A stretch of DNA of 37,423 nucleotides from Chloroflexota bacterium. GTDB lineage: Bacteria; Chloroflexota; Chloroflexia; Chloroheliales; Chloroheliaceae. The stretch is from assembly GCA_902812345.1 (NCBI GenBank), contig CADDZM010000013.1, positions 1 through 37,423 of the forward strand. Direction: 5' to 3'. A program made the position numbers and the translations under genes. Under the pieces are notes generated by a model. It did no database searches, was not told the origin of the DNA, and worked only from the letters and a program-made list of their open reading frames with translations. Position 1 is the first letter of the stretch; every line of letters begins with the position of its first letter. Below are positions 22,182 to 30,560 of the stretch, piece after piece.

Positions 22182-24098
22182 TTACGCCTCCTGTCCTATC
22201 ATCGCGGTAGCGGCTTCTTCGTTCAAGTTCACGTCCTCAACCAGTTGAGACTGGTAAATCTGGGCGTAAATTTCACTTTCTTCCATTAATTCTTCGTGAG
22301 TTCCCCGCGCCACGATACTGCCTTTTTCAAGCACCAGGATAAGGTCGGCGTTGAGGACGGTACTGATACGCTGGGCGATAACCAGGCTGGTGCGGTTTAG
22401 CATCAACAGGTCAAGGGCTTTCTGGATTTTGTATTCTGTAACAAGGTCAACGCTGCTGGTCGAGTCGTCCAGGATAAGGATACGCGGGTCTAGCAGCAGG
22501 GCGCGGGCGATAGCGATACGCTGTTTCTGGCCGCCGCTAAGGGTCGAGCCAAGCTCGCCGACCGAGGTATCGTAGCCCTGGGGGAAGGTCATGATAAAGT
22601 CGTGAGCCGCCGCCGCTTTAGCCGCCGCCTCGACTTGCTCCTGGGTCGCGTTGGAACGGCCAAAAGCGATATTGTCCCGGATGGTGCCGGTAAACAGGTT
22701 CGTTTCCTGCAGGACGATCCCGATTTGCTTGCGGAGCGAGTCAATCGTCAGGTCGCGCAAATCGTGGCCGTCAATCAGGACTGCGCCCTGGGTCGGGTCG
22801 TAGAAACGCGGGACGAGGTTGATAATACTGGTTTTGCCGCTGCCGGTTGCGCCCAACAGCGCGATAGTCTGGCCCGGTTTAGCTTCAAAGCTAACGTTAC
22901 TAAGCACCGGTTGGGTACTGCCGGGATAGCTAAAGCTGACATCTTTAAATTCGACGTAGCCCTGGATGGCCGGGATAGGCTGCGCGCCCGGTTTATCCAC
23001 GACATCGCTCTGTGCGTCCAGGATTTCAAAGATACGATTGGCTGAAGCCGAAGCCTGGGCCATCTGGGTGATAATCATACCGAGTTGGGCCATCGGGAAG
23101 AAGATAAAAGCCAGGTAGAGGCTGAACTGCTGCCACTCGCCCAGCGTCAGGGTCTGGTTAATAATCTGGGTGCCGCCAGCGTAAAGAATGAGGGTCTGGC
23201 CCAGGTTGGCAATCAAGAAAATCAGCGGGAACAGAAAGGTAAAGACCCGCGAAATCGCTAATTGCTGGTTAACCAGGTTGGTCGCGGCCACCTCAAACTT
23301 GGCCTGCTGGTCTTTCTCCCGTGAAAAGGCTTTGACGACCTTGATACCGGCCAGGTTCTCCTGCAAAATAGTGTTCAAGGCCGAAAGCTTCATCTGAACC
23401 TTAAAAAAGAGCGGCTGCGCAACCGCCCCGAAGACGAAGAAGACAACCATCGCAACCGGCAATATCGGCAGCACGACCAGGGTCAGGGCGACATTCGTCG
23501 CGAAAAGGATAATCAGCGCGCCTACCAGCAGCACGACCGCCGAAAGGGTCATAATAAGACCCTGGCCCAGGAATAACCGCACTTTTTCAACGTCATCGGT
23601 GGCGCGAATCATCAACTGACCGGTCTGGTTGCGGTCGTGATAGCTGAACGAAAGGCGCTGAATTTTCGCAAAGAGGTCGTTGCGAAAATCATAGGCCACG
23701 CTCTGGGATAACCGCTCGGCGTTATAGTTTTGCAAGAACGTGAAGATGCCTTTGACCACCGCAAACCCGATTACCAGAAGGGAGGCTATTAACAGCTTGG
23801 AAGTAGTATTGTGACCAAACTCAACAACCTGCGCGTGAGAATAGTTCAGGGCTTTCTCGATTTGCGGCTGGAAAGCGGTGGGGGCCGCCATTATCTTCTG
23901 GGCAATTACGCCATTAGTAACGGTATCAATAATATTTCGGACGAGCGTGGGAACCACTAACTGCGCCAGGGTTGCCAGAATCAGCGAACCATAGGCAACA
24001 ACCATGATCCGGGGGTAATGTCCCAGGTAGACGCTGGCCCGCTTTAACCCGGCAAGGTTCATTTTTGGCCGGGCGGGTTTCATTGGTTTTACCGCCAT
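22182..24098 (-). CDS. Heterodimeric ABC exporter, subunit with degenerate ATP site
   Basis: A 638-aa half-transporter with the same domain order as its neighbour. Walker A is GATGSGKTS (416-424) and the signature is canonical LSGGQ (520-524). The catalytic Glu after Walker B is Asp (D545 in LILDDSTSSVD) and the switch His is Gln (Q576 in LVIAQRIST). These two changes are what the non-hydrolysing site of heterodimeric exporters looks like. Its canonical signature would complete the partner's active site, and the partner's altered signature would complete this degenerate one. A stretch between helices 1 and 2 (about 62-98) is longer than usual. RBS AAAGG lies before the ATG. It follows the TetR gene by 91 bases. 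Confidence 0.93.
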   Translation of the reverse strand: MAVKPMKPARPKMNLAGLKRASVYLGHYPRIMVVAYGSLILATLAQLVVPTLVRNIIDTVTNGVIAQKIMAAPTAFQPQIEKALNYSHAQVVEFGHNTTSKLLIASLLVIGFAVVKGIFTFLQNYNAERLSQSVAYDFRNDLFAKIQRLSFSYHDRNQTGQLMIRATDDVEKVRLFLGQGLIMTLSAVVLLVGALIILFATNVALTLVVLPILPVAMVVFFVFGAVAQPLFFKVQMKLSALNTILQENLAGIKVVKAFSREKDQQAKFEVAATNLVNQQLAISRVFTFLFPLIFLIANLGQTLILYAGGTQIINQTLTLGEWQQFSLYLAFIFFPMAQLGMIITQMAQASASANRIFEILDAQSDVVDKPGAQPIPAIQGYVEFKDVSFSYPGSTQPVLSNVSFEAKPGQTIALLGATGSGKTSIINLVPRFYDPTQGAVLIDGHDLRDLTIDSLRKQIGIVLQETNLFTGTIRDNIAFGRSNATQEQVEAAAKAAAAHDFIMTFPQGYDTSVGELGSTLSGGQKQRIAIARALLLDPRILILDDSTSSVDLVTEYKIQKALDLLMLNRTSLVIAQRISTVLNADLILVLEKGSIVARGTHEELMEESEIYAQIYQSQLVEDVNLNEEAATAMIGQEA

Positions 24099-24189
24099 TA
24101 TTATGACCTTTCGAAAAAGCTTTTAAGTAATAAATTTGAGTTCACTACTACCGCCCAAACCGGTAGAAAGTTTTTTAAGTCAGGAGAAG

Positions 24190-24837
24190 TTAAATTCCCC
24201 GGATACCGTTGAATAGAATATCGACAACAGTGCGGGCCAGTTTCTCCGGCTCCATCCCGGTATCACCTCGGTTCGCGTGAGCCTGGAGATGAAGGCTGCG
24301 CCCCAGAGAAAAGTTCATGCCGCTGAAAAGGGTCGCCAGCAGTTCAGGTGAGACTACTTTTGTTATCTCCCCATTGGCCGCGCCTTCCTGGAAAACTTTG
24401 GTGACAGTGGCGGCGTAATCCCCACCAAAGCGGTGCCAGAACTCACCCCGGCTACGCTCATCCTTAAGCTGGACCGAAATATCTCGCATCAACACCGGGA
24501 GTGCCTCATTACCGGCCGTCAGAAAGTACATCGTCAGGGCATAAAGCCGGTCTTGAATACAAAGGCTGCCGCTAATAGCCTGCTCCATGCCCTGTTTGCG
24601 CTCGTCAAGAATATTCTCTAGAACAGCCAGGAATAAAGCTTCTTTGCCATCGGGAAAATAGTAATAAAGTGCCGCCGGGGTAATACTGACCGCCTCGGCA
24701 ACATCTTTCATTGAAACGCCCTTAAAACCCTTCTCCTTGAAGAGAATTATGGACGCATGAATAATGCGGTTACGAGTTTCAAAGTCGGACGGGTCTACAC
24801 CCGCGTCTTTGAGATTTAATTTTTTTGGCCGGCCCAT
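24190..24837 (-). CDS. TetR/AcrR family regulator of the ABC exporter
   Basis: A 215-aa one-component regulator. The N-terminal helix-turn-helix domain (about 20-66) shows RNRIIHASIILFKEKGFKG and SMKDVAEAVSITPAALYYYF, a classical TetR signature. The remaining helices form the ligand-binding and dimer domain, rich in hydrophobic residues (LYALTMYFLTAG). It lies upstream of and in the same direction as the exporter genes, so it probably represses its own operon until the exported compound binds. A promoter is visible at 24985-25014. The RBS is weak (GAGAAA about 13 bases away). Confidence 0.92.
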   Translation of the reverse strand: MGRPKKLNLKDAGVDPSDFETRNRIIHASIILFKEKGFKGVSMKDVAEAVSITPAALYYYFPDGKEALFLAVLENILDERKQGMEQAISGSLCIQDRLYALTMYFLTAGNEALPVLMRDISVQLKDERSRGEFWHRFGGDYAATVTKVFQEGAANGEITKVVSPELLATLFSGMNFSLGRSLHLQAHANRGDTGMEPEKLARTVVDILFNGIRGI

Positions 24838-24984
24838 CAGGTTTTTATTTCTCAGGGAAATTTACTAAACGCTTATTTAATTATTCGCTCCGATTGTAAC
24901 CTGCTTTTCCAGGCGAGTCAATCTCTGGAAACGTTAGAATTTTGTTTGTAAAATATTCCAGCTTTTCAAAATGTTACCGGCAGT

Positions 24985-25014
24985 ATTATATAATATAAAC
25001 AGCTAATTAATCAA
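24985..25014 (-). promoter_or_regulatory. Promoter of the TetR-ABC operon
   Basis: On the minus strand TTGATT (25014-25009) and a perfect TATAAT (24990-24985) are 18 bases apart. The start would be near 24978, giving a 140-nt leader before the TetR gene. The AT-rich TATATTATATAAT around the -10 offers space for a TetR operator, but no clear dyad stands out. Confidence 0.5.
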
Positions 25015-25247
25015 TACCTTTTTATAACGATTTCCTGATTCCCTGCTGCAAATTTACAAGGGCTATGTAAATTCCTTTCCAGGATACACCTCTAACGGGC
25101 TTAAAACATCCCGCGTGGGTACAGTTGCCTTACTGTCCAAAAGGACGGTATTTTGCCCTTTTAGCCGCTACTTTCCAGAGTTACCAATAACTAAGAGCTT
25201 TTCGACCCGACCGATTGCCGATTTACATTTCCTCCAGGGGCAGGCTG
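25015..25247. other. Intergenic stretch with a short hairpin, no gene
   Basis: No gene is seen between the TetR promoter and the BNR promoter. ACTGTCC (25132-25138) and GGACGGT (25143-25149) form a 7-bp stem with an AAAA loop, followed by ATTTTGCCCTTTT. It could be a weak terminator for rightward read-through. Confidence 0.3.
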
Positions 25248-25256
25248 TGCTATCAT
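25248..25256 (+). promoter_or_regulatory. Extended -10 promoter of the BNR-repeat gene
   Basis: TGCTATCAT (25248-25256) is a near-consensus extended -10. Transcription would start near 25263, leaving a leader of about 22 nt that holds the RBS AAAGGA (25273-25278). Confidence 0.4.
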
Positions 25257-25285
25257 CCAAAAACTTACACAGAAAGGATATATGA

Positions 25286-28200
25286 ATGAGCAAAGAAAAA
25301 ACCCTTGATGGGCTATTCCGCTGGCGTTGTATCGGTCCTTTTCGGGGGGGCCGGGTCGTGGCGGTCAGCGGGAGTTATAGCGAGCCGAACACTTTTTACT
25401 TTGGGGCAACTGCGGGCGGCCTCTGGAAGACCATTGACGCCGGGATTTACTGGCGGCCCATTTCCGATGGATTTTTAACCACTTCCTCAATTGGGGCCAT
25501 CCAGGTCTCCCCTTCCGATTCAAATGTAATTTACGCCGGGACCGGCGAGACCACTATTCGGATTGATGTCTCGCACGGTGACGGTGTTTATAAGAGCGTG
25601 GACGCTGGAAAGACCTGGCAAAACATCGGATTGCGGGATACTCGCGCCATCGGCAAAATCAGGATTCACCCGGACAATCCCGATATTGTGTGGGTGGCAG
25701 CCCTGGGTCATCCTTTTGGACCGAACAAAGAGCGGGGTGTTTTCAAGAGTGAGAACGGCGGTAAGGACTGGCGGCAGGTGCTGTATGTCAGCGACAAGGC
25801 CGGGGCGGTTGACCTGAGCCTGGACCTGACTAACCCCCGTATTATGTACGCCTCAATCTGGGAGGCTTACCGCAATTTCTGGCAAATCAGCAGCGGAGGG
25901 CCGGATAGCGGCCTGTGGCAAAGCACCGATGGTGGCGAGACCTGGCAGAATATCGGCCAGCGGCAGGGCTTACCGACCGGGATACTGGGTAAAATCGGTG
26001 TGGCGGCCTCGCCGGCCCGGCCCGGACGGGTCTGGGCGCTTATCCAGCACGCCACCGAAGGCGGCCTTTACCGCTCGGACGACCACGGCGAAACCTGGCA
26101 AAAGACTAACGATGACCAGAACCTGCTTTCCCGCGCCTGGTATTTCACCCATATTACGGCCGACCCGGTTGACCCGGATACGGTTTATGTCAACAATTTA
26201 AGCTTTTACAAAAGCAACGACGCCGGTAAGACCTTCTTTGAAATGCCTACTCCCCACGGTGACAACCACGATTTGTGGATAGACCCGAAGGACAACCAAC
26301 GGATGATTCAGGCTAATGACGGCGGAGCCAATATCTCGCTCAACGGCGGCTTTTCTTTCTCGTCTATTTACAACCAGCCGACCGCCCAGTTTTATCACCT
26401 GGCAACCGATAACCGGGAACCTTATACGGTCTTTGGCACCCAGCAGGATAATTCAAGCGTCGCGGTGCCGAGCCGCAGTTCGGGGAGCGCTATCACCTGG
26501 GCCGATGGCTATATCGCGGGGAGCGGCGAGAGCGGCTATATCACGGTCCGGCCCGACAATCCGAATATTGTCTATGTCGGGGCTATCGGTTCGTCGCCCG
26601 GCGGCGGTAACTGCTTGCAGCGTTACGACCACTCCACCCGCCAGATTCGCCTGATAACGACCTGGCCCGAAAGCCAGCGCGGGCACGGCGCGGAAGAACA
26701 CAAATACCGCTTTGCCTGGACTTACCCGATTGTAATTTCGCCGCACGACCCGAATGTCCTTTACGTGGGCGGTAACAGAATCTTTAAGACTACCGACGAA
26801 GGCCAGAGCTGGGAAATCATCAGCCCCGATTTGACGAAGGCCGACCCTGAAACGCTTAAACCAAGCGGCGGGCCTATCAACAAAGACGCTGTGGGAGCCG
26901 AAATATACGCGACGGTCTTTGCCTTTGCCGAGTCGCGTTTACAAAAAGGCTTGCTCTGGGCCGGGTCGGACGATGGGCTTATCCACATCAGCCAGGATAG
27001 CGGAGGAAGCTGGCAAAACATCACGCCGCCCGACTTCCTCGAACATACGCTGGTTAGCGGCATCGAGCCATCTCCTTTTGAGGCAGGTACAGCTTATGTG
27101 GCGGCCACTCGTTACAAAGTGGATGACTACCGGCCCTATCTGTTCGTCACCCGCGATTTTGGGACAAGCTGGCAAAGACTGGACGATACCCTGCCGGACA
27201 ACAGCTTTACCCGCGTAATCAGGACCGACCCAACCCGCCAGGGACTGCTCTACGCCGGGACCGAAACGGGCATCCATGTGTCATTCGATGACGGCCAGAA
27301 CTGGCAATCTTTCAACGGAAACCTGCCGGTGACGCCTATCTTTGAAATCCTGGTTAAAGACTCCGATTTAATAGTGGGGACACACGGCCGCTCAATCTGG
27401 ATTCTTGACGACCTGCAACCCATCCGCAAGCTCGCCGAAGGCGTAGAAACAAGCCCGGCTTACCTGTCGGCTCCTCGTGATACCACAAGGGTGCTGCCGG
27501 GGGTAGAGTGGAGCACCCCCGTCGAAGACCTGACCAACTACTTCACGCACGGTGGCGGGGCTTACCTGGGGAAGGCGACCCCTGACGGCGAACGGATTCA
27601 CACTTACCTGGACGCGGGCGAGAACCCGCCAAACGGGGCTATCATTACTTACTGGCTGGACGAAATTCCTAAAGAACCGCTCCAACTCACCTTTAAGGAC
27701 AAAGACGGCCAGGAAATTGCAGCCTTTTCAAGCCGGAAATCGGACGACCCGGCCATTTCCAAAGAACTGCGCGCCCCGGTCCGCAAAGGCTGGAACCGCT
27801 TTATCTGGAACTTGCGCCACGCCAGTCTGCCTAAAATTGAGGGGACCGACCCGGTGTCGGAAAGCGCCGTTGAAGGGCCGATGGTCGCGCCGGGCGACTT
27901 CACCGTGACGCTTAAGACAGGCGAAACCGAGCTTTCACAGCCGTTCAAAGTGGTCAAACCGGCCAATCTTCCGGCGACCCAGGCGGACCTGGATGCCCAG
28001 CACGACCTGCTTTTGCGGATCCACAAACTGCTTGGCCGGATGGTCGAATACATCAACAAAATGCGTGGTCTGCAAGCGCAGTTGGACGATTGGGCCAAAC
28101 GAGCGGAAGGCCTCGAAGATGGTAAAGACCTGGCCGGTGAAGCTAAAAAACTCAGCCAGCAAGTGCTGGACATCGAGAAAACTTTCCAGGTTCCGGATTT

Positions 28201-28441
28201 GCGGGACGGGTGGGGCGACGCGATAAATAACGGCAGCCGCTTATTCGAAAAGCTAGGCGACCTGACCGGGTCCGTTGCGCTAGGAGATTACCGCCCGACC
28301 GATGCCGCCGAGGAGGTCTACCAGGAATACAAGACCGAGATTGAAAGCCAGTTCGCTATTTTCGATAAACTGGTGGCGGAAGAGTTAGCCGGGTTCAACC
28401 GGAAGTTAAAGGGGTCATCGGTAGGACTGATGCTGGCCTGA
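25286..28441 (+). CDS. BNR/Asp-box (sortilin-VPS10-like) beta-propeller protein
   Basis: A 1051-aa protein of the family usually annotated glycosyl hydrolase, sialidase-like or VPS10-like. It carries at least nine Asp-box motifs (SxDxGxTW pattern): SVDAGKTW, SENGGKDW, STDGGETW, SDDHGETW, SNDAGKTF, TTDEGQSW, SQDSGGSW, TRDFGTSW and SFDDGQNW. They span roughly residues 100-680 and imply two stacked propellers. After about 700 comes a beta-rich module with FIWNLRHA, then a helical C-terminus (about 900-1000) with coiled-coil character. No signal peptide is visible, although secreted relatives have one. The start has an ideal RBS (AAAGGA, seven bases). Enzymatic activity is unproven in this family; a binding or scaffolding role is equally possible. 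Transcribed alone. Confidence 0.85.
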   Translation: MSKEKTLDGLFRWRCIGPFRGGRVVAVSGSYSEPNTFYFGATAGGLWKTIDAGIYWRPISDGFLTTSSIGAIQVSPSDSNVIYAGTGETTIRIDVSHGDGVYKSVDAGKTWQNIGLRDTRAIGKIRIHPDNPDIVWVAALGHPFGPNKERGVFKSENGGKDWRQVLYVSDKAGAVDLSLDLTNPRIMYASIWEAYRNFWQISSGGPDSGLWQSTDGGETWQNIGQRQGLPTGILGKIGVAASPARPGRVWALIQHATEGGLYRSDDHGETWQKTNDDQNLLSRAWYFTHITADPVDPDTVYVNNLSFYKSNDAGKTFFEMPTPHGDNHDLWIDPKDNQRMIQANDGGANISLNGGFSFSSIYNQPTAQFYHLATDNREPYTVFGTQQDNSSVAVPSRSSGSAITWADGYIAGSGESGYITVRPDNPNIVYVGAIGSSPGGGNCLQRYDHSTRQIRLITTWPESQRGHGAEEHKYRFAWTYPIVISPHDPNVLYVGGNRIFKTTDEGQSWEIISPDLTKADPETLKPSGGPINKDAVGAEIYATVFAFAESRLQKGLLWAGSDDGLIHISQDSGGSWQNITPPDFLEHTLVSGIEPSPFEAGTAYVAATRYKVDDYRPYLFVTRDFGTSWQRLDDTLPDNSFTRVIRTDPTRQGLLYAGTETGIHVSFDDGQNWQSFNGNLPVTPIFEILVKDSDLIVGTHGRSIWILDDLQPIRKLAEGVETSPAYLSAPRDTTRVLPGVEWSTPVEDLTNYFTHGGGAYLGKATPDGERIHTYLDAGENPPNGAIITYWLDEIPKEPLQLTFKDKDGQEIAAFSSRKSDDPAISKELRAPVRKGWNRFIWNLRHASLPKIEGTDPVSESAVEGPMVAPGDFTVTLKTGETELSQPFKVVKPANLPATQADLDAQHDLLLRIHKLLGRMVEYINKMRGLQAQLDDWAKRAEGLEDGKDLAGEAKKLSQQVLDIEKTFQVPDLRDGWGDAINNGSRLFEKLGDLTGSVALGDYRPTDAAEEVYQEYKTEIESQFAIFDKLVAEELAGFNRKLKGSSVGLMLA

Positions 28442-28619
28442 AAAATTAATTCGGGAAGCGCGGCCGGTTGAGAAAAGTTGGGGAGTTTGTAACTATTCAG
28501 CCACCCGGCTTTAAGTTGGGGGAGGGAATTTTTCCTGACCGGTTCGGACTGGCATCGGGAATACAATTCCCTCCCACAGGGGAATAATTACGGGAGTTTT
28601 TGAAAAAGGAGATTGTATT

Positions 28620-28901
28620 ATGCATGAACTTTTCCCGATTCTGGGAGGAATGGTAATTGGAGGGTTGGCCCTCTTGATTCGCAACATCCCCCTGCGTATA
28701 GTCGCCTTTTTAGCGGGCTGCGTCCTGATAGGGGTTGCGGCAAGCTGGCTGAGCGGCGAACTGGAAGAAAGTTTTAACTTTATTTCGTTTGATATGCTGG
28801 AAGTATTCCTGGGCGGAGCAGTGGCGGTCGTAGCGATTACCATTTTGATGCGCACCTCTTTCGGGCGCAACCTCTTTAATCGCGGCAATCGCCAGCTTTA
28901 A
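28620..28901 (+). CDS. Small three-helix membrane protein, unknown function
   Basis: A 93-aa membrane protein that I do not recognise. Three hydrophobic segments are clear: LFPILGGMVIGGLALLI, IVAFLAGCVLIGVAASWL and VFLGGAVAVVAITILM. Between the second and third is an acidic, amphipathic loop (SGELEESFNFISFDM). The end is basic (RTSFGRNLFNRGNRQ). AAGGAG lies nine bases before the ATG, strong support for translation. It meets the GGDEF gene tail to tail, nine bases apart, with no terminator between. The 178 bases before it hold no other gene. Confidence 0.75.
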   Translation: MHELFPILGGMVIGGLALLIRNIPLRIVAFLAGCVLIGVAASWLSGELEESFNFISFDMLEVFLGGAVAVVAITILMRTSFGRNLFNRGNRQL

Positions 28902-28910
28902 GCCTGGAAT

Positions 28911-29615
28911 TTAATTGCGGTTGAGGTTTAAAAGGTCATACTCGTTCAGCCCTAATAGCTTTTCAGCATTGTCGTAGGGCTTGAAGTGGAACGGTTGTGA
29001 GCTTTCGTAAATTTTGACGCAATTCCGCCCGGCGGTTTTGGCCTGGTAAAGGGCGTGGTCGGCCAGAGGCAACAGTTCGTCAGCAGTAACAGCGTGTACG
29101 GGATAGACCGCAATCCCGGCTGAAAAAGTGGCCTGCAAGGTTGTTTCACCGCAGGTCACTTTTATATTTCCAAAAGCCAACCGCAACTGCTCCACCAGCT
29201 GGTAGGCGTTTTCCACCCTGCTGCCGGGCATAACAAGGACAAATTCCTCGCCGCCATAACGGCAGGCAATATCGGAAGAGCGGGTTTGCTCCTGCAACAG
29301 GCGGCCCAGGTTTTGCAGTATAACATCGCCGGTCTTGTGGCCGAAACTGTCGTTGATATTTTTGAAGTTATCAATATCCAGCATAACCAGGCTTAAATAA
29401 CCACTGCCCCGGTTAACGGTGGCTACTTCGCGCTGCAAGGTTTCGTCAAGGTAGCGTCGGCTGTAAAGTCCGGTCATGCAGTCTCGAATCGCATCGTCAC
29501 GAAGTTTACCCTGTAACTGTTCAATTTCCACCAGTTTCGCTTGCAACTGTTCGTTCGCCAGGCGCAATTCTTCCGCCGCCACCTTCTGGGCGGTAACATT
29601 ACGCAATAAAAACAA
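28911..29615 (-). CDS. GGDEF diguanylate cyclase with truncated sensor part
   Basis: The product makes cyclic di-GMP from two GTP. It has the GGEEF active-site motif (RYGGEEFVLVMPGS), metal-binding Asp in LVMLDIDNFKNIND and the start DCMTGLYSRRYL. Before the domain is a coiled-coil linker (about 12-42, EELRLANEQLQAKLVEIEQLQ) that normally joins it to a PAS sensor. The frame begins at a TTG at 29615 with no RBS, inside what should be the last PAS strand (WPLGPLFLLRNVT). The real start seems to lie further upstream and to be damaged (see 29616-29740). The domain has no obvious inhibitory RxxD site five residues before GGEEF. Whether the protein is made is uncertain. Confidence 0.8.
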   Translation of the reverse strand: MFLLRNVTAQKVAAEELRLANEQLQAKLVEIEQLQGKLRDDAIRDCMTGLYSRRYLDETLQREVATVNRGSGYLSLVMLDIDNFKNINDSFGHKTGDVILQNLGRLLQEQTRSSDIACRYGGEEFVLVMPGSRVENAYQLVEQLRLAFGNIKVTCGETTLQATFSAGIAVYPVHAVTADELLPLADHALYQAKTAGRNCVKIYESSQPFHFKPYDNAEKLLGLNEYDLLNLNRN

Positions 29616-29740
29616 CGGTCCGAGGGGCCATTTGATGGCCGTTTTTCAGGGAGTAACTACCAGGTCATAGGATTGTGGCTGGACGTTTCCGTTTTCAAAG
29701 CGGGTTTCTAGTTTAATTAAAAATATGCTTTGCGCCTCCT
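29616..29740 (-). pseudogene. Decayed 5' end of the GGDEF gene (PAS remnant)
   Basis: Reading the minus strand in the GGDEF frame gives LETRFENGNVQPQSYDLVVT, then a TGA at about 29655, then KTAIKWPLGPLFLLRNV. One base more before the TGA and one base less after CATCAA would yield SYDLVVTPLKNGHQ followed by WPLGPLFLL, a normal PAS end. This points to two compensating indels. A perfect RBS (AGGAGG, 29740-29735) is followed eight bases later by ATA (29726-29724) instead of ATG. The reading frame thus has a lost start codon and a stop, while the catalytic domain is intact. The PAS domain's front half is absent. Confidence 0.6.
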
Positions 29741-29741
29741 T

Positions 29742-29779
29742 AAAAATTAAAAGCCCCCGGCAGCTTTCAACCGGCCGGG
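29742..29779 (-). terminator. Intrinsic terminator after yigZ
   Basis: On the minus strand CCCGGC (29779-29774) pairs with GCCGGG (29761-29756) and is followed by TTTTAATTTTT. It sits five bases past the YigZ stop codon and separates it from the damaged GGDEF gene. Confidence 0.7.
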
Positions 29780-29784
29780 CCAAC

Positions 29785-30432
29785 TTAACGGACTAACTTG
29801 CCATCTGCGACTGAAGCAAAAACCTGTTCACCGGGCGTAATGGCGGCCTGGCCGTTAGTGGCGTCAGTAATGAGGGCTGAATAAGCCTCAAACTGCTCGA
29901 CCGGAGCCAGCGCTATAACCGCGACCCGGTCCTGGTAGTCGGTGTGGTCAATAAAATAGCCGCCGCCCAGGGTTTCGTTCTCGACCCGACCAAGCCAGGT
30001 GTAATCAATCTCAACCCGCACCGTCTGGAAAAGCGAACGGGTCACGACACCCGCCGCCTGTAAAGCTGCTCCAGCGGTTTGCCCATAGGCCCGGATGAGA
30101 CCGCCCGCGCCTAAAAGAGTGCCGCCAAAGTAGCGGGTTATAACGACAACGACATTTTTCAGGTTTTCTTTCTTGATGACTTCCAGGATTGGCCGCCCAG
30201 CGGTCCCGGCAGGTTCCCCGGCGTCATTCGACTTTTGAATTTCGTCGTTAAAACCAAGCTGGTAAGCGTAGCAATTATGGTTGGCATCCCAGTGTTTCTT
30301 TCGAATACCCTCGATAAACCGGACCGCTTCGGCTTCGGTCTCGACAGATTGGGCGTGGCCGATAAACCGGGACTTTTTTATGATAATGGTAGCCTCACCC
30401 GGCCCGCGTAGAGTTCTGTAAGCGGTCAGCAA
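29785..30432 (-). CDS. YigZ/IMPACT family protein
   Basis: A 215-aa protein of the YigZ (UPF0029/IMPACT) family. The conserved N-terminal domain holds KSRFIGHA, HNCYAYQLG and the signature DAGEPAGTAGRP, followed by NVVVVITRYFGGTLLGAGGLIRAYG. A C-terminal ferredoxin-like domain (about 140-205) completes it. Bacterial YigZ is structurally known, but its role (RNA or nucleotide-binding, translation-related) is unsettled. The signature has DAGEP where SDDGEP is more usual. Start TTG at 30432; the RBS (AGAAAG) is weak. It is divergent from the GNAT gene and ends in a terminator. Confidence 0.9.
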   Translation of the reverse strand: MLTAYRTLRGPGEATIIIKKSRFIGHAQSVETEAEAVRFIEGIRKKHWDANHNCYAYQLGFNDEIQKSNDAGEPAGTAGRPILEVIKKENLKNVVVVITRYFGGTLLGAGGLIRAYGQTAGAALQAAGVVTRSLFQTVRVEIDYTWLGRVENETLGGGYFIDHTDYQDRVAVIALAPVEQFEAYSALITDATNGQAAITPGEQVFASVADGKLVR

Positions 30433-30548
30433 CTGTATTTTCTTTCTTGTTTCAGCTTTTAAATTATTTAAATGATTGTAGCATACCCAACCAATAAAAT
30501 TTGTATGTTTACAGTATAAGCGATTGTGAAGTTTCTATCCTTACAGGG

Positions 30549-30554
30549 TATAAT
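30549..30554 (+). promoter_or_regulatory. -10 element abutting the GNAT start codon
   Basis: A perfect TATAAT ends only six bases before the ATG at 30561, so transcription is expected to begin at or next to the A of the start codon, giving a leaderless mRNA. The -35 is weak (TTGTGA is 19 bases upstream). Confidence 0.45.
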
Positions 30555-30560
30555 AGGGGA

